From assembly GCA_012976225.1 (NCBI GenBank), contig JAAVVG010000006.1, positions 930,001 through 994,000 of the forward strand: a stretch of 64,000 nucleotides of DNA, in the 5' to 3' direction. Positions 1-11,349 of this stretch are shown piece after piece; position 1 is the stretch's first letter; each line of letters starts with the position of its first letter. Below the pieces are notes generated by a model that ran no database searches, was not told the DNA's origin, and worked only from the letters and a program-made list of their open reading frames with translations. The position numbers were made by a program, and so were the translations under genes. The DNA comes from Golubevia sp. BC0850 (lineage: Eukaryota; Basidiomycota; Exobasidiomycetes; Golubeviales; Golubeviaceae).

Positions 1-1025
1 GAGCTCCTGATAGTTAATTTTCAGGGTCATTATCGACTCATATACAAGCAAGGGACGCTTTGAGGTCGGAAGAAGCAGAGACGAGAGAGCTTTCCAAAGG
101 CGGATCTGAAAGAGAGAGCTCCTTCTTTTTTCCGTGCAACTTCAGCCCTTCAGTCAGAAGCGTCAAGCATGAAACCAGGTCGAATATGCTAGCGAGTTCT
201 GTCCAGAGAAATTCATGTGGCTCCCTTGATTCTGTCCTCAGATACAGTTTTGAGTAGAGCATACCTGCTAGAAGATTAGAAGGACGTCAGGACGGAAAAG
301 AAAAGTGGCCATCGAACTTCAAAAGTTAGAGGTGCAAACCTTCTCTGGGTAACAATGAAGCAGTACCCCTTAGGATCCATCTCTAATTGACTAGATTGTC
401 AGGCAGGGACATGCAAGTTTCGGTCGGAAATCTGTCAATGAATTGAGAGTCTGCTCGAGAGTTTGAAGCAGGTCAGATTTTAAAACCTCACACTTCCAAG
501 AGCTTCTCACTGGTAGCCCTTCCTCTTCTTTGATATTTGATACAAAGTACATAATAACTAACAACTCGAAAAAAGAGCTGAGTCGGGGATTGCTGCTTGC
601 GGCGCTAACGATGTAGAAGGCCCTTTCTCAATTGATGGATATAGACCACGCATCTCCTGCCATTCAAGCCACCGCATCAAGTTTTCAGACCTTTGAGACT
701 GGAACTGGAACTGGAACTGTTTTGCTGTCAGATGCCTTATGCCTCCCTCTTCCACTGCATAGAAATTTTCGAGTTGCGCTTCGTTTCCGCCATTTTCTGA
801 ATCTGAAAGAATCAGAAAGTTTAACATAAATTCAAATTCGAAGCTTTTCGAGATAGAGAAGAACCAATGAAGGTTTTAAAGACATGCGTGCCATGGCATA
901 GATAGGAGATCAGAAGGGAGAGGAGAATGAGGGGACCCAAGAAACGTTTCGCTCGGTGGTGCATACATAGAGAACAAAATCTTTTCACCTCAGCCGATCT
1001 ATCTGCAAAGTCCACTCAATAACGT
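1..1025. other. Intergenic stretch without a supported gene
   Basis: I find no reading frame here with family resemblance, splice structure or a convincing start. The open frames are short (under 90 codons) and of low-complexity composition. A short GGAACT-type repeat of about four units lies near 700-718. The right end abuts the stop codon of the leftward short-chain dehydrogenase, so part of this stretch is its 3' untranslated region. The left part may belong to a gene outside the window. Confidence 0.5.
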
Positions 1026-1931
1026 CTACCAAGGAACAATTCCATCTCTTCCAATGAAAACCCCAGTCTCTCCAGCTACATCCAAAGCAACTTTCCCGAT
1101 GATGGCAGCTCCTGACTCAGGGGTGTTTGGGCCTGAGTTTCCATTTAGATTGGTAGAACAGTAGCCAGGAGTGACTACGACTACTCTCATCTCTGGGAGG
1201 GCATTGGCATAGTAAGCTGTGATTCCATTCAAAGCTGTCTTGCTTGTGTTGTAGGCAAGGGCGTTAACCAAGACGAAAGGTGAGTCGGGGTTGCGTCTAT
1301 CAGTGACTGAGCCGAGCTCACTTCCGAGGTTGACGATACTAGCTCTCTGAGTGGAGTTCCTGGAGATGAAAGTTCGGGAGGGAAAGAATGGTTCATAACG
1401 CTCTCTTTTGGCTGTCAAGCTTCAAACTTTTAGTGATAGAACTCACTTCAAAGCTGGGATGAAAGCCTCGGTGAGAGCAGTGACTCCAAAAACGTTGACT
1501 TTGTAAGTCTCTAGCATTTGTTCCTGCTTGTTCGATTCCGCGGTCTGTTCGACTGTAGAGAACGAAGAGAAAAGCGAGATCGCGGTGTAGGAAAAGTCAG
1601 CGGGTTGCAGGGGTCGGAACAGAGACAACGACTCCCGAATTGACAACTGACAATAGACCCCAGCATTATTCAAAAGAATGTCCAAGCTCTTCAAATCCTC
1701 CGAAGCCGCGGCTTGTTTGATACTCTTGTCATCAGTGACGTCAAGCTGAACGACTTTGACTTGGGAAGTTTCGTGATTCTTTGAATTGTTTCTGAGCTTC
1801 TTTGCAGCTTCCTCTCCTTTTTCGACAGATCTTGAACCTAGAAAGATTTCGTTGTTTGGGAATTGAAGAAGGTACTCGATTAGGTGGAAACCTAAGCCTT
1901 GATTGGCTCCAGAGATGAGGATTTTGGGCAT
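1026..1931 (-). CDS. Short-chain dehydrogenase/reductase (SDR family)
   Basis: Three exons read leftward: 1931-1652, 1552-1447 and 1359-1026, with GT-AG introns and an intact 239-residue frame. The product shows the classical SDR signature: the cofactor-binding motif GANQGLG near the N-terminus, LLNNAG in the middle and the active-site YNTSK with tyrosine and lysine. The length matches single-domain SDRs. It resembles the C-factor/carbonyl-reductase-like group, NAD(P)H-dependent enzymes acting on small carbonyls or alcohols, but the substrate cannot be told from sequence. The first intron splits a tyrosine-phenylalanine junction just after NNAG; longer frames through the introns break the fold and are not used. 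It is transcribed divergently from the NmrA-like gene, with a 472-bp space between the two start codons. Confidence 0.85.
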
Positions 1932-2403
1932 ATTTTGATAAAGTGGAAGGGCGGGGAAAGAAGGCTGCCTAAGGTTGATGTCAGGACTTGGTAGAAGAGA
2001 AGAGGTTGGAGAAGATCAGAAGAGGGAAAGACCCCAAAGCCTCTTTTCGAAGGACTGCATTGGACATGGAGTCCTCGGGGAGAGGAGAGCACCTGCCTCC
2101 CTTCTGACCCCGCCCAGTCTTACGGACGTATGGACTTAACTTCATACCAAAGCCTTACATCATTCAGATCAAAGTCAATCAAAAAGAACTCGATCTTCAG
2201 ACAGACTACAGTACATACGAAAGGACCGAGATAATCATATCCTTTGAGACCGCTGCCCGAGCCCCTTGTGAGCGATCTTTAACTCCTCGACAGTTATAAA
2301 AGCAGCTAGAGGGGAACTTTCATTCGTCCCTATTCTTTACCCTCCCATCCAACTCAAACTTCAACTTACATACTCAATCCAGCTCAACTCAATTTAACTC
2401 ATC
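1932..2403. promoter_or_regulatory. Divergent promoter between SDR and NmrA-like genes
   Basis: The 472 bases separate the start codons of two oppositely transcribed oxidoreductase genes. On the plus side a TATAAAAG box sits at 2295-2302, about 100 bases upstream of the NmrA-like ATG, followed by a C/T/A-rich leader typical of strongly expressed fungal genes. I see no equally clear TATA box for the leftward SDR. Shared regulation is an inference from the arrangement. Confidence 0.5.
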
Positions 2404-3558
2404 ATGTCAAAGTCAATCATCACCGTCTTTGGAGCGACCGGAAACCAGGGAGGATCCATCATCTCCACCATTCTCAACACCCCTTCTCTCTCTTCAAAGT
2501 ATGCTATCAGAGCAGTCACTAGAGACCCAACCAAGGAATCAGCTGAAAGTCTAGCCGCCAAGGGAGCTACCCTCGTTCAAGCTGATCTCAACGACCTGGA
2601 CTCTGTTCGCAAGGCAGTCAAAGGTTCTGATTTCGTCTTTGGAGTCACCAACTTCTGGGACGACATGGCAAATCTTTCAGGAGCAAGAGAAGTCAGGCAA
2701 GGAAAGAACTTGGTGGACGCCTCCAAGGCTGAAGGAGTCAAGGTGAGTAGTCGTGTCTTCGTTGTCTCTTAGTATTGACTCCTGTTCTCTCTCAGACCTT
2801 GACTTTCTACTTTTCCCACTGTCACTCACTCCCTCTTCTAATCTTCCTCGGCACCTCGTTTGGTCCTCTTTGGCTCACGCTTCCACTATCAGTGGAGGAA
2901 AGCTCACTGGTGTCCACCACTTCGATTCCAAAGCCGACGTCGAGGCCTACGCTGAGAAAGAGAAGGGAGATATGATCGTCTCTTACTATCTTCCAGGAAT
3001 CTTCATGCAGAACTTCAAAGGAGTGAGTGCTCCCTCTGGTCTATGCTCTCTATCAAGCGACGCATCCTTCTTCTGACCGTCGTCTTTCTTCTCCCTTCTC
3101 CCTTCTTCCTTTCTCTCTAGTTCATCAACCGTGGACCTGATGGAAATCTGGCCATGACTCATCCCGTATCTCCAGATGCCAACTACCCAATGTACGACCC
3201 CGCCAGCGACACCGGAAAGTTCGTCCTACCTCTATTCGAAGCCGGAAAACAAGCTAACGGAGTTCGCGTGCAAGCTGTTGGAGAATGGTTGAAGCCTACT
3301 CAAATCGTCGAGGTCATGTCTAAAGCTGCTGGAGAGAAGATCAGCTACATTCAAATCCCAGCTGACGTCTTCAAGAGCTTTTTACCTCCTTTCATGGCTA
3401 CCGAGATGACTGAGAACATGCAACTTATTGGTGAATTCGATTACTACGGAAAGGGGGCCCCTTCTAAACAAGCCGAGAGTAACAAGTGGTTGTTGCAGGG
3501 AACTAAGGCTGTAGCTTTTGAAGAGTTCGTTGGAAAGAATGGTCCTTGGAAATGGTAA
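2404..3558 (+). CDS. NmrA-like family NAD(P)-binding protein
   Basis: Three exons: 2404-2742, 2852-3022 and 3121-3558, giving 315 residues. The N-terminus has the Rossmann motif GATGNQG, followed by features of NmrA/isoflavone-reductase-like atypical SDRs: VTRDP, ADLNDLDSV, and HLVWSS followed by HFDSKADVE. These proteins bind NAD(P) and act either as oxidoreductases or as redox-sensing regulators; no catalytic tyrosine-lysine pair is expected. Codon use is strongly biased, and the TATA box suggests high expression. The first intron has a normal GTGAGT donor, but the only in-frame junction that fits the family ends in GG instead of AG. This is either a sequence error, a damaged acceptor or a rare non-canonical site. 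Confidence 0.85.
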
Positions 3559-4232
3559 GAGAGATCGTAATGAAACTCGTAATGAAACTTGCTTGTAGAT
3601 AGTACAGATGCTTAGCCATTGCTTCGACAACTCAATTAAACTTTTCTGTCGTTTCTTAGTGATCGAGGCGTGGAAGAAGTCTAGAGAGTTGTTGGCGAGC
3701 TATTTTCTGCCACAACCTGCACTGCTCGATTGTCTCTTGGACATCTGTCTTTCACTCTGGTCTTCTAACAAAGTACTGCTTTTTCCTTTCTCAGACTTGC
3801 TTCTGATGTAATAATATGCAATTCATTTCATGTGATTGATGCAATGATCTGTCCTTTGATGGAGACTCGCTCTCTTCTACTCTCCATTAAGGGGTATGAA
3901 AGCGTGAACCGCTTTTCAAAAGAAAGGATCCAATGATCCCGTCTTCGATCTCTTTTTTCAATCAAGGATCCATTTCAGTCTTTCATCGTTCGTACATAAG
4001 AATCATCGGTCAGAGCTGAGTATGTACAGCCTTGTTGATCCTTAAGTCCATCGACTTAACCCCTTGGCTCGGCCATGTTGACTCGGCGATCGCTGTCCTT
4101 TCCTGACAGCGCAAGATCTTAATTTTGATTCTGTTCTGGTCTTCCCCATACTACCGTGCTCAAAAGCTTCAAAGAGATTATTTGACTCCACTTCCAGACC
4201 CGACTTCCTTCATTCTCTCACTTTCAGTGTCG
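3559..4232. other. Intergenic: NmrA 3' region and regulator upstream region
   Basis: No supported gene. The stretch holds the 3' flank of the NmrA-like gene and the upstream region of the following Zn2Cys6 regulator. Open frames here are short and T/C-rich. Confidence 0.5.
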
Positions 4233-5560
4233 ATGAGCTCAACCTCGTCCTCAAGGTCAAAGTCCGAAGCAACAAAGAAAGATTCCCAGGCAAGTGATAG
4301 GGCAGGTGATAGTGGGAAAAGAAAGAGAGTACAAAGAGCTTGAGATGTGAGTAGGCATGAATAGGATGAGGACTTGGAGACAGGGAACAGACGGGGTAGA
4401 GTGGATATGATCTGAGTTGATTAGGTTGAAGTGTCGGCTCAGAGGGAGACAAATTCAACCTCAATAAGAACCTTCTCCTTCTTCAAACGCTTTCATACTA
4501 ATCAGATATGTCGTCGGAAGAAGATCAAATGCGAGGGAGGGACATCAGATGGAGTTTTTTGCGCTCACTGGCGAGTTTCTCAAATCGAGGACTAGCAACA
4601 CGGGCCTATGCTGACTCTCTCTCTCTCTTTACCTACGACTGCTTTATCTCGAATTTTTCTGGATTGGAACTTTCTAGCGTTAACAATGGTTTCGACTGCA
4701 CGATCACGGATGCGGTGAAGAGGCGACCGCCTTCCAGAAATTACACTGACGCCCTGGAACGTCAAATGCAGAAGATGGAACTTCTGCTACATCAGATATC
4801 TCCCGGAATCAATTACACGGATGTAATAGGTCCTCCAATCAGGCCATTAGAGGAGCACGGGGACAAAATTCAACCTAGCACCACTGGACATTCTCATCTT
4901 CAAACCAGTCCAGAAGCAGGAACTTCAAGAGCAGCATCTTCTCCTTTCGAATTCCCAAGATCTACAGATCAATTGGCAATCCCCTCTGCGTCGTCTTCTC
5001 GAGTAGGAACCCGTTTAACTCGAGATCGGTCGCCTCTCTGTACTCTCTCTACCGACGAACTGACCATAGCCCTCCAGAGCCAGACTCGAAGAACCTCTAC
5101 ACCTATCGATCCGATTCAGGAGGACGCACTGCCTCCTTCCTCCTACAGGTGGACTATCCGATCTCTCTTCGGAACTGGACTCTCCACGCGAACTACTAGA
5201 GCCGTAGGAGTTCTGCCCACCGCTAGAGACATCTCTGGATCAAGGAATTACTTCTCTTTCAACGACTTTTTCTTCAATGAGCCACGCGACGAGCTCGGTG
5301 AAGGGATGAGCTCAGAGAATCAATTCAAGCAGCAACAGTTGAGTGGTTCCCAAAGCTTCGCTGCCACAATTGACCCAGAAGCTCAACTGCTCGGAGTAGG
5401 TGGTAATCAACACTTCGATGATTTCTCCTATAACCGAGCCAGCGCAACTCTCTTTGAGGGCCAGAGCAACGAAAACCGTGAGCCAAACATGGTCCAGGAA
5501 ATGCAGCTTTCTTCAAGCCAGGTCGTTCGGGAAGGATGTTTCTGCCACTCCTGCTGGTGA
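4233..5560 (+). pseudogene. Zn2Cys6 transcription factor with TGA in place of the first zinc cysteine
   Basis: Exons 4233-4346, 4506-4570 and 4678-5560 rebuild a fungal Zn2Cys6 DNA-binding domain. After a basic KRKRVQRA stretch the frame reads TGA, then D-I-C, RRKKIKC, a loop, CAHC and VNNGFDC, which is the family spacing CX2CX6CX9CX2CX6C if the TGA stands for the first cysteine. A linker follows and then a short coiled-coil, ALERQMQKMELLLHQI, typical of these regulators. The second intron starts with GC (GCGAGT) and ends in AG. The protein would be 353 residues and ends before any recognisable fungal transcription-factor core domain, so it is short for the family. One substitution (TGC or TGT to TGA) would explain the stop. 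A sequencing error is possible; otherwise the allele is probably null. It lies next to two oxidoreductases that such a factor could have controlled. Confidence 0.7.
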
Positions 5561-6131
5561 GTCCGCGAAGTAGCTGCACTGATCTACTGTCTCACTGACC
5601 TCTTCACGCTTCGGTCACTTTTTCCTTTCCGTTGAGGCTAGAATCCGAACATGCAGTAATCAAGTGGCTATCTAATGTTACGACTATCTCTTTATTCTTG
5701 GCTTTTTCTCTTCTATGTTGTATTTCAATGCTTCCTTCTTTCTCTGTACTGTATTGTATATAGCCCCTTAAAATCGTTGCACTTTTTGAACCTTCGCGGT
5801 CTTCTCTCAGTCTAATCTGTTTTCATTCAAACATGTGTACATATGTAACTTTCTCAATCTTTGTTTCTTACGTTACAAGTTTCTCCCCTGGCTGCACTCC
5901 GCTCTGATTACTTTCTGCTCCTTCCCAATCAATTTTTCTTCATCTGAGGCCTTCCTTCCCAAGAAATCTCACTCGAATGGAAACTTTTCATACGTCTTCG
6001 CCATCCGTCGCCCAAAAAGAAGGGGAAGAAGAAGTGGGAGGCAAGAGAAAGGGGGGGAGGGGCTTAGGGCTTTCTCGTCAGTCCATCGAACGACCTATAC
6101 TCTCAAAGAGATAGTTGACATAATCATAGAG
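5561..6131. other. Intergenic between regulator and VPS34
   Basis: No supported gene. The stretch is pyrimidine-rich and holds the 3' flank of the regulator and the VPS34 promoter. A frame open across 5835-6227 runs into the true VPS34 start at 6132 but has no coding character before it. Confidence 0.5.
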
Positions 6132-9100
6132 ATGGATCATCCTTCAAAGAATTTTGATAACAACAAGGATTTCCATGCATTCGCTAAACTTTCAGACGTC
6201 AACTTGAACCTAACGTTCAGAATGTGAGTTACCTTCTGAATCTAGTTTGCTACTTGTAATCAGTTCAGTTGCTAACTTTCTACCCTCTCTCACTCAGTTC
6301 CTCGCTGCTTGGACATCTTCCCAAGAAATTAATGACCGATTTATTGGATAGGCCAGAGGAAGCTTACTTTGGAGCTCAACAATCGTGCGTGTGTTCGGTA
6401 GATGGGAATCTGAAAAGATGTTGGTGGTAGAGGTGAGAGAAGGTGAAATTGGAGAGCGGCAGGACAGAGTCAGAGTCATCGCTGGGCGAGTGGGTAGGCA
6501 GAAAGAATAGAGATTCAGCTTATTTGGAACGATAGCCTGTGTCAGTGGAACGTAATCAGAAGGAAGAGAAGATGCTACTGGCTGGTCAAATAGACAAATC
6601 AGCTTCATCTCCATCTGTCTACCTATCCCTCTGCCTCTCCTCTACTCTGTTCTGTTCTTCGAAATGATTGAGACTCGCCTTAATCAAGCAGAGTCATCAT
6701 CTTCCCTTCGCTTTACTCATCCTGACTTCTCTCACGCCTCTCTGGTCCTCTCACGTCAGTGCGTACCCAGATCTCTACGTCACAGTAAGACTCTACTCAG
6801 ACAACAAACCCCTGTCGGTTCCTTTTCAAACTTCCTACAAACCCTTCAAGCACAATCACCAGTGGTCAGAATGGATCACTCTACCTTACAAGCTCTGTGA
6901 TCTACCTTTGAACAGTCAGTTGGCTTTCACAGTTCATGATGTCAAACCGAGCTGTTACGAAGGTTTGGAATCGCTGAATGCAGAGGCAAGTGATACCAGT
7001 ATTATAGGTGGTACTTGTTTCAAGTTGTTCGGGAAGAAGGGGTGAGTTCTAAAGAGACTGAGAGAGGAAGAATAGAACCTCCCAAAAGATGAGTTCGCAA
7101 GTTGACTTCTGACCTCCATCTTTAATATTGGTCTCGGACGTCTTTAGAAGTCTCAAGAAAGCTCAACATAGACTACTACTTTGGCCGGGCGTTCCAGGAG
7201 ATGGAAGTGTTGAATCTAGTACTCCAGCGAAAGTTGCTCCAGAGAGTCAACTAGGCTCCACAGAAGATGGAAACAACCAATCAGGGAATCTAGATGAAAT
7301 GGGTAGGTTGGGAAAAGTGAGTCTGTTTCAGTTCCTTCTCATTGGATTTGCTCCCAATTCTGACCTTCCTCTTTCTCCTTCCTCAGCTGATCAAGAGACA
7401 CGAAAGATCGGATTTACCATCTCTGATCTGGTTAGACAAGTTAGTCTATCGACAAATTGAGAAGATCAACTCTCAAGAAACCGAGAAATCGAAGAGGATT
7501 TACCTCTACATCGACATGCCAAGGTTTGATCTTCCAATAGTTTTCTGTGAACAAGAAGCAGGTCCTACAATTTTCGAAGCTGTCCATGGAGGTGGAGGTG
7601 GAAATTCATCTCAGATTAACCATTCAGTCTCTAGTAAAGACGCAAGTGGACCCGGAACTTCGAACTTAGCTGGAGGATCTGCTTATGAGAAAAGTGGAAG
7701 TCTCATAGATGGAAGTCTTTTCACCGTCGTAGATCCTGAGATTGCTAGAGACAATCCAGTGGAAGCTAAACATAGAAGATTAGTCCGAAGTCATAGATCT
7801 GGTCCTCTGGATAGAGAACTCAAACCAAATGCTGCTGTCAGAGACGAGCTGAATGTGAGTGTTCACGATCCATTCGAACTTCGTTTGTTTCTCAAGGTTG
7901 AAATTTTCATTCTTCTCTCTCCTCGCCAATAGGAAATTCTCTCTTATCCTCCGACCAGAGTTTTGAGTCCATCAGAGACTGATCGCATTTGGTCTTTCCG
8001 CTTCTACCTCACCAGAGATCCGAAAGGCTTGACCAAGTTCTTGAAATCTGTGGTTTGGAGCGACTCTGGTGAAGCAAAGCAAGCCACTGAGGTTCTGTTA
8101 CCGATGTGGAGTGAACCTGGATTGGACGACGCTTTAGAACTGCTGGGTCCTACTTTCAGAGATCCTCGAGTAAGGGCTTTTGCTGTTAGACTTTTGGAGA
8201 GAGCAGACGACGAGGTGAGTGATGTGAAGTGAGGGGTTGTGTCTCCGAATGTTATCCTCCTTCTAACCCTTCCTGTTTCTGAATTCACTCTTAGGAACTG
8301 ATTCTATATCTACTTCAACTGGTGCAAGCGTTGAAATTCGATTCGATCTCGTCCGACTCGTCATCCTCTTCTGCAGATCGCCCCACCGATCGAAGGGGGA
8401 CTGGTGGAACAACCTCCTTCTCTCCGTCTTCTTCGGTCGCGAATCAGAACAAACCGCTTTCTGTTGGATCCTCTCCGTCGAACTCTTCAAGTCTCAACAA
8501 TGGAGAATCGGGGTTGACCGATTTCCTGATTAGAAGAAGTCTCAAGAATCCTGTCCTTGGAAACAATCTTTACTGGTATCTCCTGGTAGAATGCGATGAC
8601 AAGACCTATGGGAAGATGTACAAAAAGGTAAAAGCTAGATATTGGGAAAAGATGGGAGAGGTGAGTTCCGACTCTCGCCTCGCGACAGAGGATCAGATCC
8701 GACCTGAGCATTTTTCTCTTTTGACAGATACCAAACGGAGCTGCTCAAAGAGAGCTCTTCACTCGGCAAGCGACCCTTCTCTCAACACTTTCGACCAAAG
8801 CCAAGGAACTTCGTTCTTCAAAAGATGCAAGACCCAAGAAGATCGATAAGCTCAGAGCTTTGATAGCAGATAGCAAGAGTGGACTTGGACCTGGAAAACT
8901 GGATCCTCCGCTCCCACTTCCCTTAGATGCCCGCGTCAAGGTCACTGGAATCAGATCTGATAAAAGTACGGTCTTCAAGAGTAATCTTTTCCCTCTTCTA
9001 CTTCATTTTGAAAGAACCGATGAAGGAGACAACGGAGAGGAGGGAGAAGCTGAGGGAGCAGTCAAGCGAATGGATACGATCAGAGACTTCAACGCCAATT

Positions 9101-10236
9101 CTAACAACTCAAATGACAGTGAAAACCTTAGCAACGATCCATCTTCTTCTTTCGGTGCCAACTCGAATTCAGGCTCCGACTCAGAAAGAGAACGACATTT
9201 ACCAAGTTATTCCGTCATTTTCAAAAATGGAGATGATCTGAGACAAGATCAATTAGTGATCCAGCTTTTCACTCTCATGGATAGATTGCTCAGAAACGAG
9301 AACTTGGATTTGAAAATCACACCGTACAAAGTTTTAGCTACTGGATCGATCGACGGAATGGTTCAATTCGTTCCGAGTTTAAGTATCGCTGCTATTATGA
9401 ATTCTTTCGGTGGAAGTCTTCTGAATTATTTAAGACATCATCATCCTGAAGAAGGAAGTACTCAAACTTATGGCGTGAAGCCTAGCGTTTTGGACACCTT
9501 TGTCAGAAGTTGCGGTGAGTTGGTGACCTCCGATTGTGATGAAGAAATAACCCAATTAACCCTTCTGACTTCTTCCTTCTCTCTTTCGCTTCTCTTACTT
9601 CTCTCAGCTGGATACTGTGTCGTTACTTACCTACTTGGAGTAGGAGATAGGCATTTGGACAATCTTCTTCTTTCTCCAGACGGTCATTTCTTTCATGGTG
9701 GGTCACATCACTAAGCTTCTCCTCTCCCAAGCCTACCTCTTACCCAACTCCCAACTTTTTCCTACCTCAGTCGATTTTGGGTACATTCTAGGAAGGGATC
9801 CGAAACCATTTCCGCCTCCGGTCAAGGTGTGCAAAGAGATGGTGGATGGAATGGGTGGAACGAATTCAATTCATTACCATCGTTTCAGAAGTCTTTGCTT
9901 TACCGCTTTCACTAGTCTGAGAAAGAGTGCGAATTTGATTCTCAATCTTGTGGCTTTGATGGTCGATGCGAACATTCCAGATATCAAAGTCGAACCAGAC
10001 AAGGCGGTCTTGAAGGTGAGTGTTCATTCCTATCGTAAGAGCTATCTCCAAGTCTTACCGTGCTATGCTAATTCATCCTTTTTCTTTGGCTTCGTTATCA
10101 GGTTCAAGAGAAATTCAGACTTGATCTTAGCGAGGACGAAGCTATCAAGCACTTTGAAAATCTGTTGAACGAAACTTCCTATCTCTCTGCCGTGTTTGAT
10201 AGATTGCATGATGTAGCTCAATACTTTAGGCAGTAA
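6132..10236 (+). CDS. VPS34: Phosphatidylinositol 3-kinase VPS34 (class III)
   Basis: Eleven exons: 6132-6223, 6298-6384, 6760-7041, 7148-7316, 7387-7854, 7933-8214, 8295-8660, 8728-9514, 9608-9697, 9771-10015 and 10102-10236, encoding 1000 residues. It phosphorylates phosphatidylinositol at the 3-position on endosomes, vacuole and autophagosome precursors, in complexes with Vps15 and Vps30/Atg6. An N-terminal C2 region ([24 protein letters not shown]) is followed by the helical PIK domain ([10 protein letters not shown]-like block, [12 protein letters not shown]) and the lipid kinase domain. The kinase domain has NGDDLRQDQ, the catalytic GDRHLDN near residues 857-863 and HVDFGYILG near 874. 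The C-terminus ends DVAQYFRQ, typical of the family. Serine-rich insertions near residues 480-520 and before the kinase domain make it longer than yeast Vps34 (about 875). The second intron is 375 nt, several times the others. Confidence 0.95.
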
Positions 10237-11157
10237 CGCTTTCGAACCTGCAGACTCTTTTGGTATACTTGTTCACTGCGGCCTTACTACCAGTTTGTGA
10301 AAGAGTGAAACTCGAGATTGCCAGCAACTTAAAAGTGAGGCTTTGATCTAGGGGCGTCGATGAACTCAGAATCTGCTCGAGCTGACTGGGAAAAGGCCCA
10401 TCACAGCAAACTCTCCTCAACTTTTAAGATTAAATCAAAAGGTTTTCGAAACACGGATTTAAAAATGAACTACAAGTCTCTCTAGAATCCAATAATTCTC
10501 ATGAAGGAACGAGAGCCGGTGGCGGTCCTCCAAAGGAAGCCGTTCATTTCTCTGTGGGTGGTTATATCACAGGGACTGCATAACTAGATCTTATTTGCAG
10601 CCATCTTGGACAGGAAGTCGGTTCCCTCTTTGGTGGAAAAAAAAGTCCTCAGCTGGTCAGGCAAGAGTTCAGAAAGTTCGGAGAGGTCAGATTTCGAGCC
10701 AAAGGAGTGTCACTACCGCTGTGAACTACCAACTAACCTTCCTTGTTTCTTTTTGGTCGCTTCGATAATTCTCCTGTGGACAAGGGAAGAGGCTTGAGAG
10801 AATCAGAACAGGCTCTTCTTTGGGATTCATCTTGCTGGTAGCAACTTGCAGGTTTTGAACAGTCAGCAGCCACTTCAGAGATGAGGCTTTACCCTTCTTC
10901 AGTGGAAAGAAAGTCCTCTCCTGAAGAAGTAACAGTTGAGAAGGAAGAGGGTCGTTCAACATTTCAAGTAGAGAAAGATTCGAGAGACACCCTTTCTCGT
11001 GTCCTTGCTTGACCCACCTTCTTTGCTGACAAGCCTGTCGACAGAAGAAAGAAGGGGGAGAGAGAGAAGCGAAAAAAAGGAGAGGGGGGGGGGGAAGATG
11101 GAGTCAAAGTGGGCTCTTGACAGACTTCAGGTAGAAACAACACAGTTAGGCTGTTAC
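10237..11157. other. Intergenic without a supported gene
   Basis: No frame here shows family resemblance. Two short related purine/pyrimidine patches containing GTGGAAA and AAGTCCTC occur near 10630 and 10908, too diverged to call a repeat. A run of nine G lies near 11088-11096. The right end may contain further exons of the leftward putative secreted peptide. Confidence 0.4.
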
Positions 11158-11349
11158 TCACCACGCAGCAAGAGCTCCGGTTCCAAAGACACCAGCCGCT
11201 GCTGCTAGTGGTTTCATCCAGACATTGGCTAGGGCAGCAAGAGGAGCTCTCTCGGACAAGTCACGAGCTTGAGCATTTTCGAAAGGCGCCGCAGTCGCAG
11301 AGGCGGCCGCGAGGAGAGGAGTGATAAGGGCGATCTTGTTGAAATGCAC
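11158..11349 (-). CDS. Putative small secreted protein (partial, start codon unclear)
   Basis: The leftward frame reads HFNKIALITPLLAAASATAAP, a good secretion signal, then an alanine-rich region with RDLSER and APLAALANVW. It closes at a GTGAGT donor (exon end near 11163), so the true product probably continues in an unresolved downstream exon. No ATG lies in frame: the codon where it is expected (11349-11347) is GTG, and a TATTTAAG element about 150 bases upstream fits transcription from there. Either the ATG was lost, the base is a sequencing error, or a non-AUG start or upstream exon is used. There is no recognised family. The call rests on the signal-peptide-like sequence and the splice donor. 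Confidence 0.35.
   Translation of the reverse strand: MHFNKIALITPLLAAASATAAPFENAQARDLSERAPLAALANVWMKPLAAAAGVFGTGALAAW

Noticed and set aside
5835-6131. Plus-strand frame upstream of and continuous with VPS34 exon 1
   Set aside because: Composition is not protein-like, and VPS34 relatives start at the MDHPSKNF-type sequence, so ATG 6132 was chosen.
10630-10925. Two similar purine-rich patches with GTGGAAA and AAGTCCTC
   Set aside because: Similarity is short and broken, below what I would call a duplication or element.
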